Origin: Ophthalmolycus amberensis | Lineage: Eukaryota > Chordata > Actinopteri > Perciformes > Zoarcidae | Length of the DNA: 64,000 bases | Reading direction: 5' to 3' | Assembly (NCBI GenBank): GCA_024529925.1 | Contig: JAFEUB010001013.1 | Location: 237,001 to 301,000, forward strand | Shown here: positions 11,704 through 22,206 of the stretch, piece by piece | Numbering within the stretch: position 1 is the stretch's first letter | Layout: the number at the start of each line of letters is the position of its first letter | The notes under the pieces: model-generated | Told to the model about the DNA's origin: nothing | What the model saw: the letters and a program-made list of their open reading frames with translations, nothing else | The model's database searches: none | Program-made: the position numbers and the translations under genes

Positions 11704-12239
11704 TCGCTTCAGCCACATTGTTTTCTCCTCTTCCTCCCGCGTAGATTTCCCTGACCTTTTCCTCCAGCTGGCTTATTATAAACATTGAATAGAATCTGCT
11801 TGCGCAGTACACGCTGTGTTTCCGGCCGGTGCCACAATGAAGGACAAACGTAGTTATGAGTCATAACCTTACTCTTTGTGGAGGGACTAGTGGCACTTCA
11901 TGCTGTGAACTAGAAAAGATTTGCTGGTGTTTAACCATTCATGGGCTGCAGGTAGTTTTTTATTTATTTTTGGCTTTGCATGAAATAACTCATGAACAAT
12001 ACAACGCCAGTAGATTTGTCACACCTCGCCTGCTATTTAAAACTCGTGGAAACACCTTTATTTGTGTCTGCCGGGGTAGAAAAGGTTTTTTGCAGCCACA
12101 GTGGTTGGCACTGTATGATCTGAAATTGCCAATTTCACTAGAGTGGGATCCAAGTAGAATCCTACACCATCCAGTATCGCTTTGGATTTGCTGCAGAAGG
12201 TTTCAGAGGTGGACAGAAATCAACCAGCAGGCCACATGA
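11704..12239. other. non-coding, no recognisable feature
   Basis: Unique sequence. A 127-codon plus frame (11856-12239) has no recognisable domain, signal peptide or splice context and runs into a repeat, so it is not called. Confidence 0.5.
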
Positions 12240-12735
12240 CAGCTGTCATCGGCGTATCGGTGAGCTGCTTGGCTAAATAACGGCGCTAACAGCTAACAAG
12301 CGGAGGTTTCACTGAGTCACATTATAGCAGGAGGAGAGCTGGTAAATATTAGCTGTTAGCAGCCGGTGAGGAGCACAGTCCTGCTTGGCTAAATGACGGA
12401 GCTAACAGCGAATGTACGGAGGTTACGTGGAGTTATGTTATGATGCGTTCAAGCTCTATTTTGTAAAATGAGTATTAGGAGAAGGTCAATTATAAAGTCG
12501 TCATCTGTTCAAATGTCATCTTGAGAAAATGTTGTTTTTGGTGAGAAACTTGAGGGAGCTCATCGTGGATCAACATACATTTGCATAAAACAGTAACTGT
12601 AACAAATATGTTTATGTTATAACACATGGGATTTATTGTTGTTGTTTTTACCGTGGTATGGAATTGGTTATTGAGAATCATTTTGTTGGTATTAGTATTG
12701 ACAACTACATTTGTGTTATAATGACATCCCTAGTA
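12240..12735 (+). mobile_element. repeat D copy 1, likely hAT-type non-autonomous element
   Basis: CTGCTTGGCTAAATAACGG at 12265 recurs as CTGCTTGGCTAAATGACGG at 12381, with 'gctaacagc' words after each. It continues through TGATGCGTTCAAGCTC and a CCGTGGTATGG motif to an end-like ATGACATCCCTAGT at about 12722. The same words appear inverted at 29320-29480, and a similar right end is at 48125-48135. GACATCCCTA ends are typical of teleost hAT-type MITEs in my recollection. The left end is not found. Confidence 0.6.
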
Positions 12736-13666
12736 CAAATGTCCTCATATTATTAGCCTGAATAATGAAACCGCAAAGCCCAACAATGTCCTGGCCACTT
12801 GTAAGACAATAGGATGCAATGAATCGTAATTGCAACAAAATACATACCCTGTGATGTTGTCTGTGTTCACGTTGTCAAAAAACAACAGCATGCAGATTGT
12901 TTGGGTCTGTCAGCTTTGGAAATCCCCTCCTGCAGTTTTCTAATGATAAAATAAAATCACGTTTGGTTCCCTGAGTGCTGTTTGTTTTGTTATCAGTAAA
13001 ATAAAGGTCATCGTTCAATCTCTTAAAGCTTGGCTTTGATCACAAGCCTTTTTTTCACTTCTGAATTTACAGTCGATCCACTGCCTGGCCATCACTTGAA
13101 CGTATGTGTTAGCATTTGTGTGATCACATAGCTTGCTCTGACATTTGCAGGCAGCTGGTGATGAGATGTGCATTCTGGGGCATTATGTGTGGAGATGTCA
13201 CCTTCCTATTGGCTTTTTCAGGACTGCAGCAACTAGATGAGGTGCAATCTGGCATTTCAGGCTCTTATTGGCCAAAATGTAGCTGCTAGGATTGTAGCTT
13301 AGCATTAGCGGTGCAAAAACGGTTTTGAGTCACGGATCAGACCAGTGGAGAAAAAAATCAAGCACATTTTTAGAGATGCCTTGAACTCATTTTGTTATGC
13401 GATATTGATCATCAATGAGCCATATTAGCTGATACCGATAGCAGCTGGTATAGGCCTACAAGGCTCCACACTCCACACATATTATTTAAGCCGCCCTTAA
13501 GTGGGTGTGAACTTTACTTTGTTACAGTCATCTCAAGTGGTTATGAGGGAATAAAAGATTGTGTTTTTCCATACGGATCAACCAAGGTCCGTTACATCAC
13601 TAATCAATCATTTCTTTAAAAAAATAATCGTGTTTCCCCAACACATCTCAGACTTGGTGGCTGTCT
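12736..13666. other. non-coding, no recognisable feature
   Basis: Mostly unique AT-rich DNA. 13370-13480 contains GATATTGATCATCAATGAGCC and 'gataccgata' words that recall hAT-type interiors, but no ends are visible. Confidence 0.45.
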
Positions 13667-13687
13667 GGGGGGGGGGGGGGGGGGGGG
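13667..13687. repeat. G21 homopolymer
   Basis: Uninterrupted guanine run, able to form G-quadruplex and prone to sequencing-length error. Confidence 0.93.
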
Positions 13688-13861
13688 TTCTGCAGCTTTA
13701 AAAAAAAGAAAAGAAAACCCCAGAGATACGGGGAGGGGAAACGGATGACACTCACCACAGGTCGTGACCTGCGTTTGAACCCACAGTGGTGTCACAGGCA
13801 GCTCGGAATGCTGAGAGCTCAAACAGGACTGGGATCATGCTCATGCGGTTTTTCTTTCTTT

Positions 13862-13935
13862 GTGTTTTTTAACCAGGCAAGTCATTAAGAACACATTCTT
13901 ATTAACAATGGAATCCTGGCAAAAGGAAAAGCCTC
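13862..13935 (+). repeat. dispersed repeat fragment (AACCAGGCAAGTCATTAAGA)
   Basis: The stretch carries AACCAGGCAAGTCATTAAGA followed by ACATTCTTATTAACAATGG and ATCCTGGCAA. This resembles the 'aaccaggcaagtcagttaagaacaaattcttatttacaatggcggcctggc' motif that I recall as widespread in fish genomes. Only this fragment is clear. Confidence 0.6.
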
Positions 13936-14787
13936 TGGAGGGAAGGTTTAGGGGCTGAAAGAAGTCAAATCAAAGGACGGCAACAAGCCTTACATGAAGA
14001 CATGCAGACTAGCACACGGGCATCGGGTAGCAGCAGGCAATACAAGCACAGAACAGAACATGCAGAGGATAAGAGTAAGCAGCCGACAGAGCTGAGGGAA
14101 TATTAGCGGGTTGGGAAAAAACAGCTGCACTTAGTAGCAGGAATATCAACGATAAAGATTTTCAAAGCTGACTTGGGGATAAAAGTGTCCAGTTTTAACT
14201 GGCGTGCAGCGGAGATAAAAAGCAGGCCCGAGCAGCAGACCGAAAGGGAAAGGGGACACGGAGGGGAAGCACGGAATGAAAACAGCACGTAGAGACAAAC
14301 GGATATCGTGCGCGTGGAGGGCGGTGCGTGCTTTGGAGACGACAGAGGGGAATGATATGGAGGAGTGAGGAGAAGAGTTTCCTCCCCCTGGCACCCTTGC
14401 AATTTACCAACTGCCCCGCAGAAGCCCCCCGGGGCTCCGGCCCTCCGTCTTTATTTTCCACACTTCTCCCCGTAGCTCCGCTGGCACACTGTCCGCGCGC
14501 CTCTCCGTGCACGTCGTCGAGCTGCGCCTGTCACGGCTGGATGTGAGCTTGGCAGGAACTCGTGCCAGCGTTTCTCTTTTGCATGCTGCTGGGGGACAAA
14601 AGGGGGAGTTGAGAGGGAAGAAGAAGAAAGACGGGATTGCAGGGGACCTCAGGACACGGTGTGTGTCCCACAACTTGCAGGCCAACAGTATTACAAGTAC
14701 TGGCATCATGGTACCGTGGCATTAGCAGATTAGTGTTAGTTCATAAACACTGTGTGGCTGTGTGTTTGGGGATTGTAATTCTCACTG
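13936..14787. other. non-coding, GC-rich and purine-biased in part
   Basis: 14100-14650 carries overlapping open frames on both strands (72-105 codons). All are Pro/Ser/Arg-rich and mutually antisense, as expected from GC-rich DNA without stops. No domain, signal peptide or consistent splice sites support a gene. Confidence 0.45.
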
Positions 14788-15370
14788 TGACCATTGCTGC
14801 GTTTCCACCAAGAGGTTCCTGGTAATCTTTGTCCAGGGACTAAAATAAGGTTCCTTTAGCTAATTGTTGTCTGTGTGAGAGGTGACCACTCTCTGCAGCG
14901 TCTGTTTCATCTATAAACAAAAAAAACTGTTTATGCTGTATGGTATTTACTGATGCGTGTTGGATGTAATGAATGAAAGGAGGAAAATGAAACTATGAGT
15001 CCACAGTAAATCATCTGTTGAGTGTTTGATGGTTATTTATGTGTGCTTTAGAACGTGAAACAATCAGAAAATTACCTTTTTATTTACCCTCTCTCTCTTT
15101 CTACCGCTCGCCCTCTCAGCTCCCTCGTCTTTTTAAAAAAAACGAGTCAGGATTCCGACACTAAACGCTCTCCACTCGTCCTAAAATAGTCCTAAATCGA
15201 TACTAGAGTACTTCCTTATTTTATGAATTATGGTCATTCCTGCAGATTTCAGGAAGTGCTATTCCAACACCAATTGGGCGGTAAAAAGTCCCTGGAACTT
15301 AATTTATACCCTGGTCCCTGCAGTCGAAAAGTTATGAGTTCCAGATCCCCAGGGGAAGTTCTTGACATTC
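14788..15370. mobile_element. possible decayed MITE with CTGCGTTTCCACC end
   Basis: The left edge, CATTGCTGCGTTTCCACCAA followed by GAGGTTCCTGG, resembles the end of a teleost MITE. Motifs of the same vocabulary (CCAGGGACTAAAATA, AAAGTCCCTGGAACTTAAT) recur to about 15330. No matching GGTGGAAACGCAG terminus is present, so the copy is degraded or the call is wrong. Confidence 0.35.
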
Positions 15371-15527
15371 ATGCCCTTATTGGGAAGAAAATAAACAAAC
15401 AGCAAAGCTGCAAAGCATTCACGTCAGGAAACGGATCCATTCACAAGCGTCTAGTCTCCACCTCGTTTTCAGGTCTCCAAATTGTCATTTTTATGAATCC
15501 ATCATCGTCACCATATGTTGGAAAAGG

Positions 15528-15691
15528 AGTCACAGCAGTGCTGGGCGGTATGACCAAAAATGTGTATCAAGGTATTTTTTAAGATTCTGGTGGTTTCACG
15601 GTATATCACGGTATTTCTTTTTTTCCTTGACTGTGTTTTTATATATTTATATAGCGGATGAACCGGTATACCGCCCAGCACTAAGTCACAG
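15528..15691. mobile_element. 148-bp hAT-type MITE with perfect 8-bp TSD
   Basis: The element body is 15536-15683. Its ends are CAGTGCTGGGCGGTAT and ATACCGCCCAGCACTA, a 15-bp perfect inverted repeat after one terminal mismatch. It is flanked by identical AGTCACAG at 15528-15535 and 15684-15691. The 8-bp duplication and C/TAG-type termini fit the hAT superfamily. The interior is AT-rich with no coding potential, so mobilisation would have needed a transposase from elsewhere. Confidence 0.92.
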
Positions 15692-16599
15692 AAGTGCTTT
15701 TTCTTGTCTCCAGTTTTGGCACTCGCACACAATCGGAGCACAATCAAGTCGTCATACCATGTTTTTCCTCCTCTATTCTGAAGAGCATGGATGAAGCTCC
15801 GAATGGATGACGCAGTAGATATTCTGATAATGTTCCTGCTTCAGTTGTAGAGATCTCCTGTCTGCTCGTGAAGCACCCCCATGAGGACGGTGCTACGGGA
15901 GGTGTAATGCAAACAGTGGCTCTGCTTTCTAACCTGCACATTGGCAGCCATGTTGGCTAAAGCTGGCAGCACGCCACACTGTATGCAAACCAATGACAAC
16001 ATGCACCGGGCTCTGGGATCAGAGTTGTATGCTGAACCCTTCTATTAAACACGCCAGAAGTATTAGCTGACCACGAACGGAAATATGATGGAATCTACAA
16101 GAGTTGGTGGAGTCATTTCACAGTTGGTTAGTCTCCAGTTTGATCCTGACTTAAAGCCACTGAGTCACAACTTTGCCAGCAGTTGATGCGGTATGAGAAG
16201 GATTAGCAGAACTGGCAGTGATGTGTGCAGCGTGGGAACACTGTACTCTGCCCACCGGGGAAGTTTACATGTTCCTTTGAGATGCATTTGAGCTCAGACA
16301 CTAAAGCGACTGTGAAAGTGATGCACATCTGATTTGTGCCGGTGTCTAAAGGGATGTGATGGAAAACCAACGCTAAGAAAAGTTGTCTAGGTAACTACTG
16401 TATCCTGTCAGCCGTCGCTCATTATGATAGGAGGATTTGACTTTGAATTGACCGCAGTGAGAGTTGACAAACTAATTCAATTCAATAGCATGCTGCCATA
16501 ACTTCCCAGAGCAGTGAAATCCTTCATCAAATTACAGTGTTTGGCATCGGTTACACCTTCAAACTCCTGGATCAGTAACTCTATCGGAGATTCCTACCT
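15692..16599. other. non-coding, no recognisable feature
   Basis: Unique sequence without supported frames. The last 50 bases may already be a diverged part of the repeat that follows. Confidence 0.5.
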
Positions 16600-16793
16600 T
16601 TCAGAGTCGTGCACGTCATCTCTACCACGGCGTCACTTCCATTTATTGGTAGCACAAAAACAAGATGGCGACATCCAAAGTCCAAGATGGCAATAGCCAA
16701 AATGCCAAACGCGAGGCTTCACAACGGCAGTCCACAAGTGAATGGGTGATGTTGCAGTGACTACGTCCACTTCTTATATACAGTCTATGTGTG
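16600..16793 (+). repeat. family A copy 1 (3' part)
   Basis: It contains CCACGGCGTCACTTCC, two tandem AAGATGGC...CCAAA units (16664 and 16683), AACGGCAGTCCACAAGTGAA, GTGACTACGTCCACTTC and the terminal TTATATACAGTCTATG. The same ordered words occur in the copies at 18326, 22571, 25083, 47020 and 47604. I recall this as a common percomorph dispersed repeat and do not know its transposition class. Confidence 0.8.
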
Positions 16794-17318
16794 TAGCCCC
16801 CACGCATGCACATGCACACGCATCCAAGTTGAAGAAACTTTCAAAAGGTTGCTTATTTGGGAGCCACGATATTAAGTGGTGAATCCATATGGGAAAGGTA
16901 CAGATGGCAGCACATGAAAACACCAACATCTGGAGTTCAGGCTTCCTTTCCCGTATGTAAAGGCTCTTTAATGCTCCTCCACTAAATGTGAAAATTGTCT
17001 TCTGGACAACATTTGGTTACAATGCTAAAAAACAACAACAAAGACGTTCGTGTGGAATGCAAATAGGCATCTCTTTTCTTTTTTTAAATTTCAGGCGTCA
17101 TTACAACATGCCTTGTAGTGAGCCTACCTAAACAGGATCCCACTTTTCCAAATGCAGATGTTATAATAGCAGAGAGAGGCCGAGGGATGGAGGAGGGGGA
17201 AGTGAAAGGGATGGAAGAAAACTAAAGGGAGAAGGGTTGGGGGTGAGGGACTCTGGGCATCCGTCCACCAACTCCGTTTTCAGGCGCTGCAAATATCCTC
17301 CCCTGAGACTAAACACAC
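16794..17318. other. non-coding, no recognisable feature
   Basis: Unique DNA, with a purine-rich stretch at 17170-17260 on the plus strand. Confidence 0.5.

Positions 17319-17346
<28 letters not shown>
17319..17346. repeat. (CA)14 microsatellite
   Basis: CA dinucleotide run with one interruption at its left edge. Confidence 0.95.
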
Positions 17347-17349
<3 letters not shown>

Positions 17350-17394
17350 GATGGCATCGCCCCAGGCAACGCCTGGCTGACTGAGGACCCCGAC

Positions 17395-17900
17395 TCTTCC
17401 TCATTCTATATGCTGTTTTTTTCCCTTTTCCTTTTCCCCTTCACCTGTCACATCCACTTCCTGCTTTTCTCCGTCTCCATCTCTATCTCACTCTCTCTAA
17501 GGCTCTTTCTTCCGTTTGAGCCTATTTGCCTCCTCTTCTCGTCATATCTCTGTCCCTTTACGGTCCTCGTTTTGCTCTCCATCTATTCACTCATATTCAT
17601 CCTTCTCTCCGTTCTCCACCGTATCCTCTCTCTTTTATTTCCCTCCCCCTTTGTGTCCCTTATTAATTTCCCCATCCCTTGTGTATAATCTCCGTCTCGC
17701 TGTCTGCCTTCCTCCCTCTCTGGCCCTTGCTCATCCTCTGCCCTTTGCTTCTCTCATTTTCACCTTTCCTCTCTTTCCTCGCCTCATTCTCATTCCGTCT
17801 GTCATCATCGCTCCTCACTGTCACCTCACTCATTAATTTCCTCATATTTAGCCCTTCTTCATCTCTTCCTCTCTTTCTAGTCTGTCTTTGTCTGTCCGGG
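17395..17900. repeat. 500-bp polypyrimidine-rich tract
   Basis: The plus strand is almost entirely C and T in irregular order (TTTCCTTTTCCCCTTC type), unlike the pure CT arrays. The overlapping Leu/Ser/Pro/Phe frames (17410-17945) follow from this composition. Such tracts can form intramolecular triplexes. Confidence 0.85.
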
Positions 17901-18325
17901 CCTCTCTGTCTGCTGCTGGCCAGCCGTGCAGCGGTTTGTCAGTGATTTAATTAATTCATCATCGTCTCCAGTCAGAGACTTGCAGAGCAGCGACTCCACA
18001 TGAATCTTTCTTCCATTTTCTCTTTCTGTCTCTCGGCCTTTACGTGGATTCTGAGGAAACAACATCAACATTGCAACACCAAGTGGGATTTTGGGGATGT
18101 AGTCACTGTAGTTGATCTGCACCGCACTTCACCTGTCAATGGAACGGTGGGCGGTACGGTGGCGTCTTAATCCCCAGACCTTTTGTTTTTGTTTGAAGAA
18201 GTTTTTTTGAGTGAAGCTCTTTTCTGTGTGCTATGGTGACAATGCATCACTGTCTTGGCAGCAACTTCTTTTCTTTATTCGAAACACATCAGCAGTGTGC
18301 AACACGTCATCCCCTGGACATGAAA
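17901..18325. other. non-coding, no recognisable feature
   Basis: Unique sequence between the pyrimidine tract and family A copy 2. Confidence 0.5.
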
Positions 18326-18925
18326 CCATAGACTGTCTCCAAGAAGTTGACATTGTCAACAAGAAGACACCCATTGGTTTTGGACTACGGCAATTTCCCA
18401 TCGCTATCTTGGTTTTTGGCCATCGTCGTGTTGGTTTTTGGCCGTCGCCATTTAGATTTTTGGCAGTCTTGGTTTTTGGCCTCTGCCATGTCGGTTTTTG
18501 GCCCTCGCCATCTTGGTTTTTGGCCGTCATATCTAGGTATTTTGCAACTAGAAGTGACACGAAAGGGTGGAGCTTAGTACAACTGAACACTGAATAAGAT
18601 ATTTTTAGGCAACCAAATTGTGACAATAAACTTCTATGAACTGAAAGCACACTGTGAAAGGGTTAAAGTTGTAAGTTGAAAACACGGACAACTCCCAGAC
18701 CGGAAAACGCTGTGGTAGCAACTTGTCAAGCACACAGGACACAAATAGTATGTTAGATTGAGACCATAAACTCATGTTTACAATGTTTACTGAGGGAATA
18801 AATCAAGAGAGAACTAGAGTCATTTTCTTTTTGCAACCGGAGGAGTCGTCCCCTGATGGCCACTAGAATGAATGCAAGTTTAAGGCACTTAAGCATTGGC
18901 CTCACTTTTCAAACCCTGAGGTCGG
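18326..18925 (-). repeat. family A copy 2, internally deleted, with 22-bp expansion
   Basis: This copy is inverted relative to copy 1. Reading upwards in coordinates it shows CCATAGACTGT, CACCCATTGGTTTTGGACT, the 22-bp array at 18409-18533, AAGTGACACGAAAGGGTGGA, ACGGACAACTCCCAGACCGG, GAGACCATAAACTCATG, and GCAACCGGAGGAGTCGTCCC with CTGATGGCCACTAG. Part of the middle seen in copies 3 and 5 (the TTCAAGTCTTCTTCAATACA segment) is missing. Confidence 0.85.
18409..18533 (-). repeat. 22-bp tandem array inside family A copy 2
   Basis: Six units of the TTGGTTTTTGGCCGTCGCCA type start at 18409, 18431, 18453, 18469, 18491 and 18513. Unit lengths are 22, 22, 16, 22, 22 and 21 bp. Other family A copies have a single unit here, or two at 16664-16700. 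The array therefore expanded after insertion or in a source copy. Confidence 0.88.
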
Positions 18926-19234
18926 CGCATTCATGAATTTATTCATGTCACGCATGTCTCTCCTATTTCTAATGAGCCACTACCAGGTATCAGTGTGTTG
19001 CCAAGTGGGTTTCTTGTTGTTTTCGTCTCCAGGTGAAAGCATGACGTATGGCTAACATTAGCTGACACAAAAGAACAATAACAACTTGTCAAATATTTCT
19101 CATTTCAAAGATTAGTTTTTGACATGCATGACACTGATGCACCTAATCTGCATTTTATTTTTTGTGACATTTCAAAAGCTTGGATAAAATGTACTTGTCA
19201 GCTGAATGAAAACGTAGCGCTGTGTCTCTGTCTA
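18926..19234. other. non-coding, no recognisable feature
   Basis: Unique, AT-rich in part. No feature supported. Confidence 0.5.
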
Positions 19235-19745
19235 TCCTTAGATATACTGTCTTACCCTCCTTCTATCCATCGTTTCCTATCTCACCCATTTTCTCTGTTT
19301 GTCTCAGTCGTTTATCTTCCTCTGTTTCCATTGTTCTTTTCCTCCCAACAGTCTTTCCTCACCCCTGCCACTCTCTTTCTCTGTTTCTCTCGGCCCTCTC
19401 TCTCTCTTTCAGTCCGCCTGTGATTAAACTGAGGAGAGAGAATGTAATAGACAAAGACAATGACCGAGGGACCACGGTGTGAGAGGAAGTAAAGAAAGAA
19501 AGGGAGAGTTGGAGAGAGAATAGAGACGGCGGGAGAAATGGGCCAAATTCAAGAAGAAAAGCCAGCGGCAGAGACGAGAATTAAATGCAAGGGGTGACAC
19601 GTGTTGTGAGCTCTGACTTGCCCTACGATTTAACACAGATTTAAATAGAGTGTGGGCAGAAGGGGAGCGGGGACAGAGAGATTGATGGAGACGAAAATGT
19701 GGATAGAAGAAGGCAGAGAAAGAGAGGTACAGAGAGAGGCCATAA
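19235..19745. repeat. pyrimidine tract followed by purine tract (strand switch)
   Basis: 19235-19420 is CT-rich and 19430-19740 is GA-rich on the same strand, with the switch at about 19420-19430. CTCTCTCTTTCAG at 19398-19410 also looks like a splice acceptor, but the sequence after it gives no convincing exon. The two tracts could pair into an imperfect hairpin. Confidence 0.7.
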
Positions 19746-19811
19746 AGGCTTGTATTGTGTAAATTTGGGTTATCGCAGATTAAAGTTGACAAGTCGTCAA
19801 CTGATGCTTCA

Positions 19812-19950
19812 CTAGGGATGTCATGAGAACCGATACAGTCGATGCCTATAGTCTGCGAGAGGAGAGCTAGTTCGCATTAGATGTCCAATCTCAAAGGGTT
19901 GATGATCTTTTTAAAAACATTATTGATACTTTTGTCAAAATTATCATAAC
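19812..19950 (+). mobile_element. possible hAT-type element end (CTAGGGATGTCATGAGAACC)
   Basis: CTAGGGATGTCATGAGAACC with CGATAC following resembles the start of teleost hAT-type MITEs, and the word mirrors the ATGACATCCCTAGT end of repeat D at 12722. No matching right end is identified nearby. Confidence 0.4.
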
Positions 19951-20146
19951 ATGGCAGCAATCAACGAATCAAAGACTCTGACAAAGAAAATGGAAAAATT
20001 GGGTATTGCTGGCTGTCGCAGGACTGTAATTAGCCCGCCCAACTATTTCATTCAGCCCGAATGTCATAATTGGACTTGCTACCTTCCTGTTTACATGTGT
20101 GTATTCTGCCCATTAACTACTAGCTCAACAGCTGTGAGTACTAAAG

Positions 20147-20260
20147 GTGCGTTCACACCAAACGCGACGCAAATTATTCACGCCGCACTAATCGCGGCAT
20201 TCGCGCCGAGTTACACGCGGGGGAGAAGTGCCAACAGTGCAATTCCGCTGCGGGTGAGGG
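20147..20260 (+). mobile_element. repeat fragment with GGTGCGTTCACACCAAACGC
   Basis: AAAGGTGCGTTCACACCAAA with CGCGACGC and further CGC-rich words is a teleost transposon-derived repeat signature in my recollection. Only one side is visible. CpG density is unusually high for the neighbourhood. Confidence 0.5.
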
Positions 20261-20559
20261 TAGCCTGTTGACGTGCTGATGTTACGTGAAATGAAACCTG
20301 CCAGATTGCTGTTATCGTACATATTGAGCGTTGGGGCCTGAAAACAGGGAGAGCTTTACGTCGCGTGTTGAAGCAAGAGAAGAACTGTAGCCACACGTGA
20401 TGCCACAAAAACACGCAGCAAACAAAAGACACCATACTTAAGAGAGGCAGACTGACTGAAGGGGGGGTGAGAGTAGGGAGGATGAGTGTGGTGGCTGCTG
20501 CCAGGCTCACAGGAGCGATTTTCTCCCTCAATAGGAGTACTTAAGGCGCCATGGATTAT
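20261..20559. other. non-coding, no recognisable feature
   Basis: Unique sequence. The overlapping minus-strand frames (20211-20531, 20356-20643) lack domains and run into low-complexity DNA. Confidence 0.45.
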
Positions 20560-21060
20560 TAATGGACTATCTCTGAGGAGCCCCCTGCCCCCCTCGTCCT
20601 TCCTCTTTCTCCTCATGCTCCCTTCCTTCCCTTCCCTCACCACTCTTTAGTCTCCCCCCTCTGCCGCCGCCTCCCTTACCCTCCTCTGTGTGTTTTCATC
20701 CATCTCATCTCCCCCTCGTTGTCTCACTTTAGCCCCCCCCCCCCCGATTCCACCCCCGCTTCTCCGTCCTCCCGAGTTCATCTGTTTTTTGGTCACTCAT
20801 TCCTCTCTTTTCAATCTCTGCTTCCATCTCGTCTTCATCCCCTCTCACTTCACTCTGTGCCGGCCCCGGTTCATCTTTTTTTTTTTTATTATTCCTTTTT
20901 TTCAATACCTGACTCCATCTCGTCTTGACGCCCAGCTCCTTATTCTCTCCTTTCCTTTTCGCTGCCACGTAACCTCTGTTCCACCTCGCCCCATATTTCT
21001 TAGTCACTTGACTACATTTCCATCTTCTTTTGTGCATTTCTTCATCTGTTTTGTTCCTAA
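20560..21060. repeat. 500-bp polypyrimidine-rich tract with C13
   Basis: Irregular C/T-rich plus strand, including C13 at 20733-20745 and a T-run at 20876-20887. The 156-codon plus frame across it is compositional. Confidence 0.85.
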
Positions 21061-21483
21061 TGGATCTACGGGGAAACTCTGGCTACATGAAGTACCTTTT
21101 GAAAATCAATGCGGTTGGCCTGCGAGGTTCACTCTGCGACTCCGTGTTCAAACAACTTGACTTTTTGACGCCAAGTCGCTGAGAGCGGCATCGCTCAGTG
21201 ACCAACACCACACCCCCCTCCTTCCATTCTCAACCTGCTTCTCGAAAGAGGACACTATACTTTCCCTCTTAGAGCCTCACCTGATCCTCCCTCTCGCTGT
21301 CTCTCTTCCTTTGTGTCTTTGCGTCTTTTGTAAAAGGCCATAATGGTGCTTTTCACCGCCCTGTTTACAAATTGCTCATGAAAAACATTGACTCTGCTAA
21401 AGCACAACCACAAGCACACAAAGGTCATAGTTATATGTGATCGCTGGATGCCACTGAGCTGCAGCTTTCAACATACTATACTA
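21061..21483. other. non-coding, no recognisable feature
   Basis: Unique sequence up to the hAT element. Nothing supportable. Confidence 0.5.
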
Positions 21484-22206
21484 CTCATACTTAGGGTTGG
21501 GTATCGTTTGGTTTTTTTTCCGATACCGGTGCTAAAACGATACTTTTAAAACGATACCGGTGCCTAAACGGTACCTGAACCGATACTTTTTTCTTCAAAT
21601 TGAACAATATATTAACTGTTTAACGTACACTATAAATATAAATAAATACAAAACACTTGGCTTCAAACTACAGCTTCAAACTTTTTAACTATGAACAATA
21701 TGTTAACTGTTAACAGTTTACAGTATACTTAAATGAATATAAATAAATACAAAACACACACACACTCTGTACACACACTACAGCTTCAAACTTCAGCAAT
21801 TATTTTGCAGAAATATGAGCATATTTTCCTTCTCTGGCAAAATACGACACGTCTCATGACTTATTTTATTTTACCAGTTGGTGGCGGTAATGCGCTAATT
21901 CGTCGTTTGCCAACCGCCAGTTGGTCTCAAAGAAGAAGAAGAAGCTTTCGCGTGCCTGTGTTGTTGTGCTTATGAGCGGCAGCGCTAAATACCCCGTTGT
22001 AATAATACTATGAGTGAGGAGCGGAGGACCGAGTCCTGCTGCCAGGACCGAGTCATCAGAGTAGTGTAAAAAAAAGTATTTCAATCGGCTCAGGCACCGA
22101 AAGGAAGCACCGAAATCTGCGTTGTGTTTCGGTCCGGTAGATACCGGACGTATAGGAACCGGTGCCATATTGGCACCGAGTTTCGGTACCCAACCCTACT
22201 CATACT
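21484..22206 (+). mobile_element. 707-bp hAT-type non-autonomous element with perfect 8-bp TSD
   Basis: The body is 21492-22198. Ends TAGGGTTGGGTA and TACCCAACCCTA are perfect 12-bp inverted repeats. CTCATACT flanks both sides (21484-21491 and 22199-22206). Subterminal regions carry many GATACCGGT/ACCGGTGC words on both sides, as expected for transposase-binding repeats. The interior is AT-rich and holds a GGTGGCGGTAATGCGC ... AGAAGAAGAAG segment, a motif common in other fish repeats. No transposase frame. Confidence 0.93.

Noticed and set aside
11121..11788. Long Leu-Ser open frames (up to 207 codons)
   Set aside because: They are translations of the (CT)n array. All three frames stay open with the same dipeptide.
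17410..17945. Hydrophobic Leu/Phe/Ser/Pro frames resembling membrane proteins
   Set aside because: Compositional result of a polypyrimidine tract. Several overlapping frames are equally open.
18409..18533. CRISPR-like spaced repeats
   Set aside because: Units are contiguous with no unique spacers, and they lie in a eukaryotic dispersed repeat.
19398..19440. Splice acceptor CTCTCTCTTTCAG with possible exon
   Set aside because: The CT tract creates the signal. Downstream GA-rich DNA gives no convincing exon.
20690..21160. 156-codon plus frame
   Set aside because: Polypyrimidine composition. Another frame and the antisense are also open.
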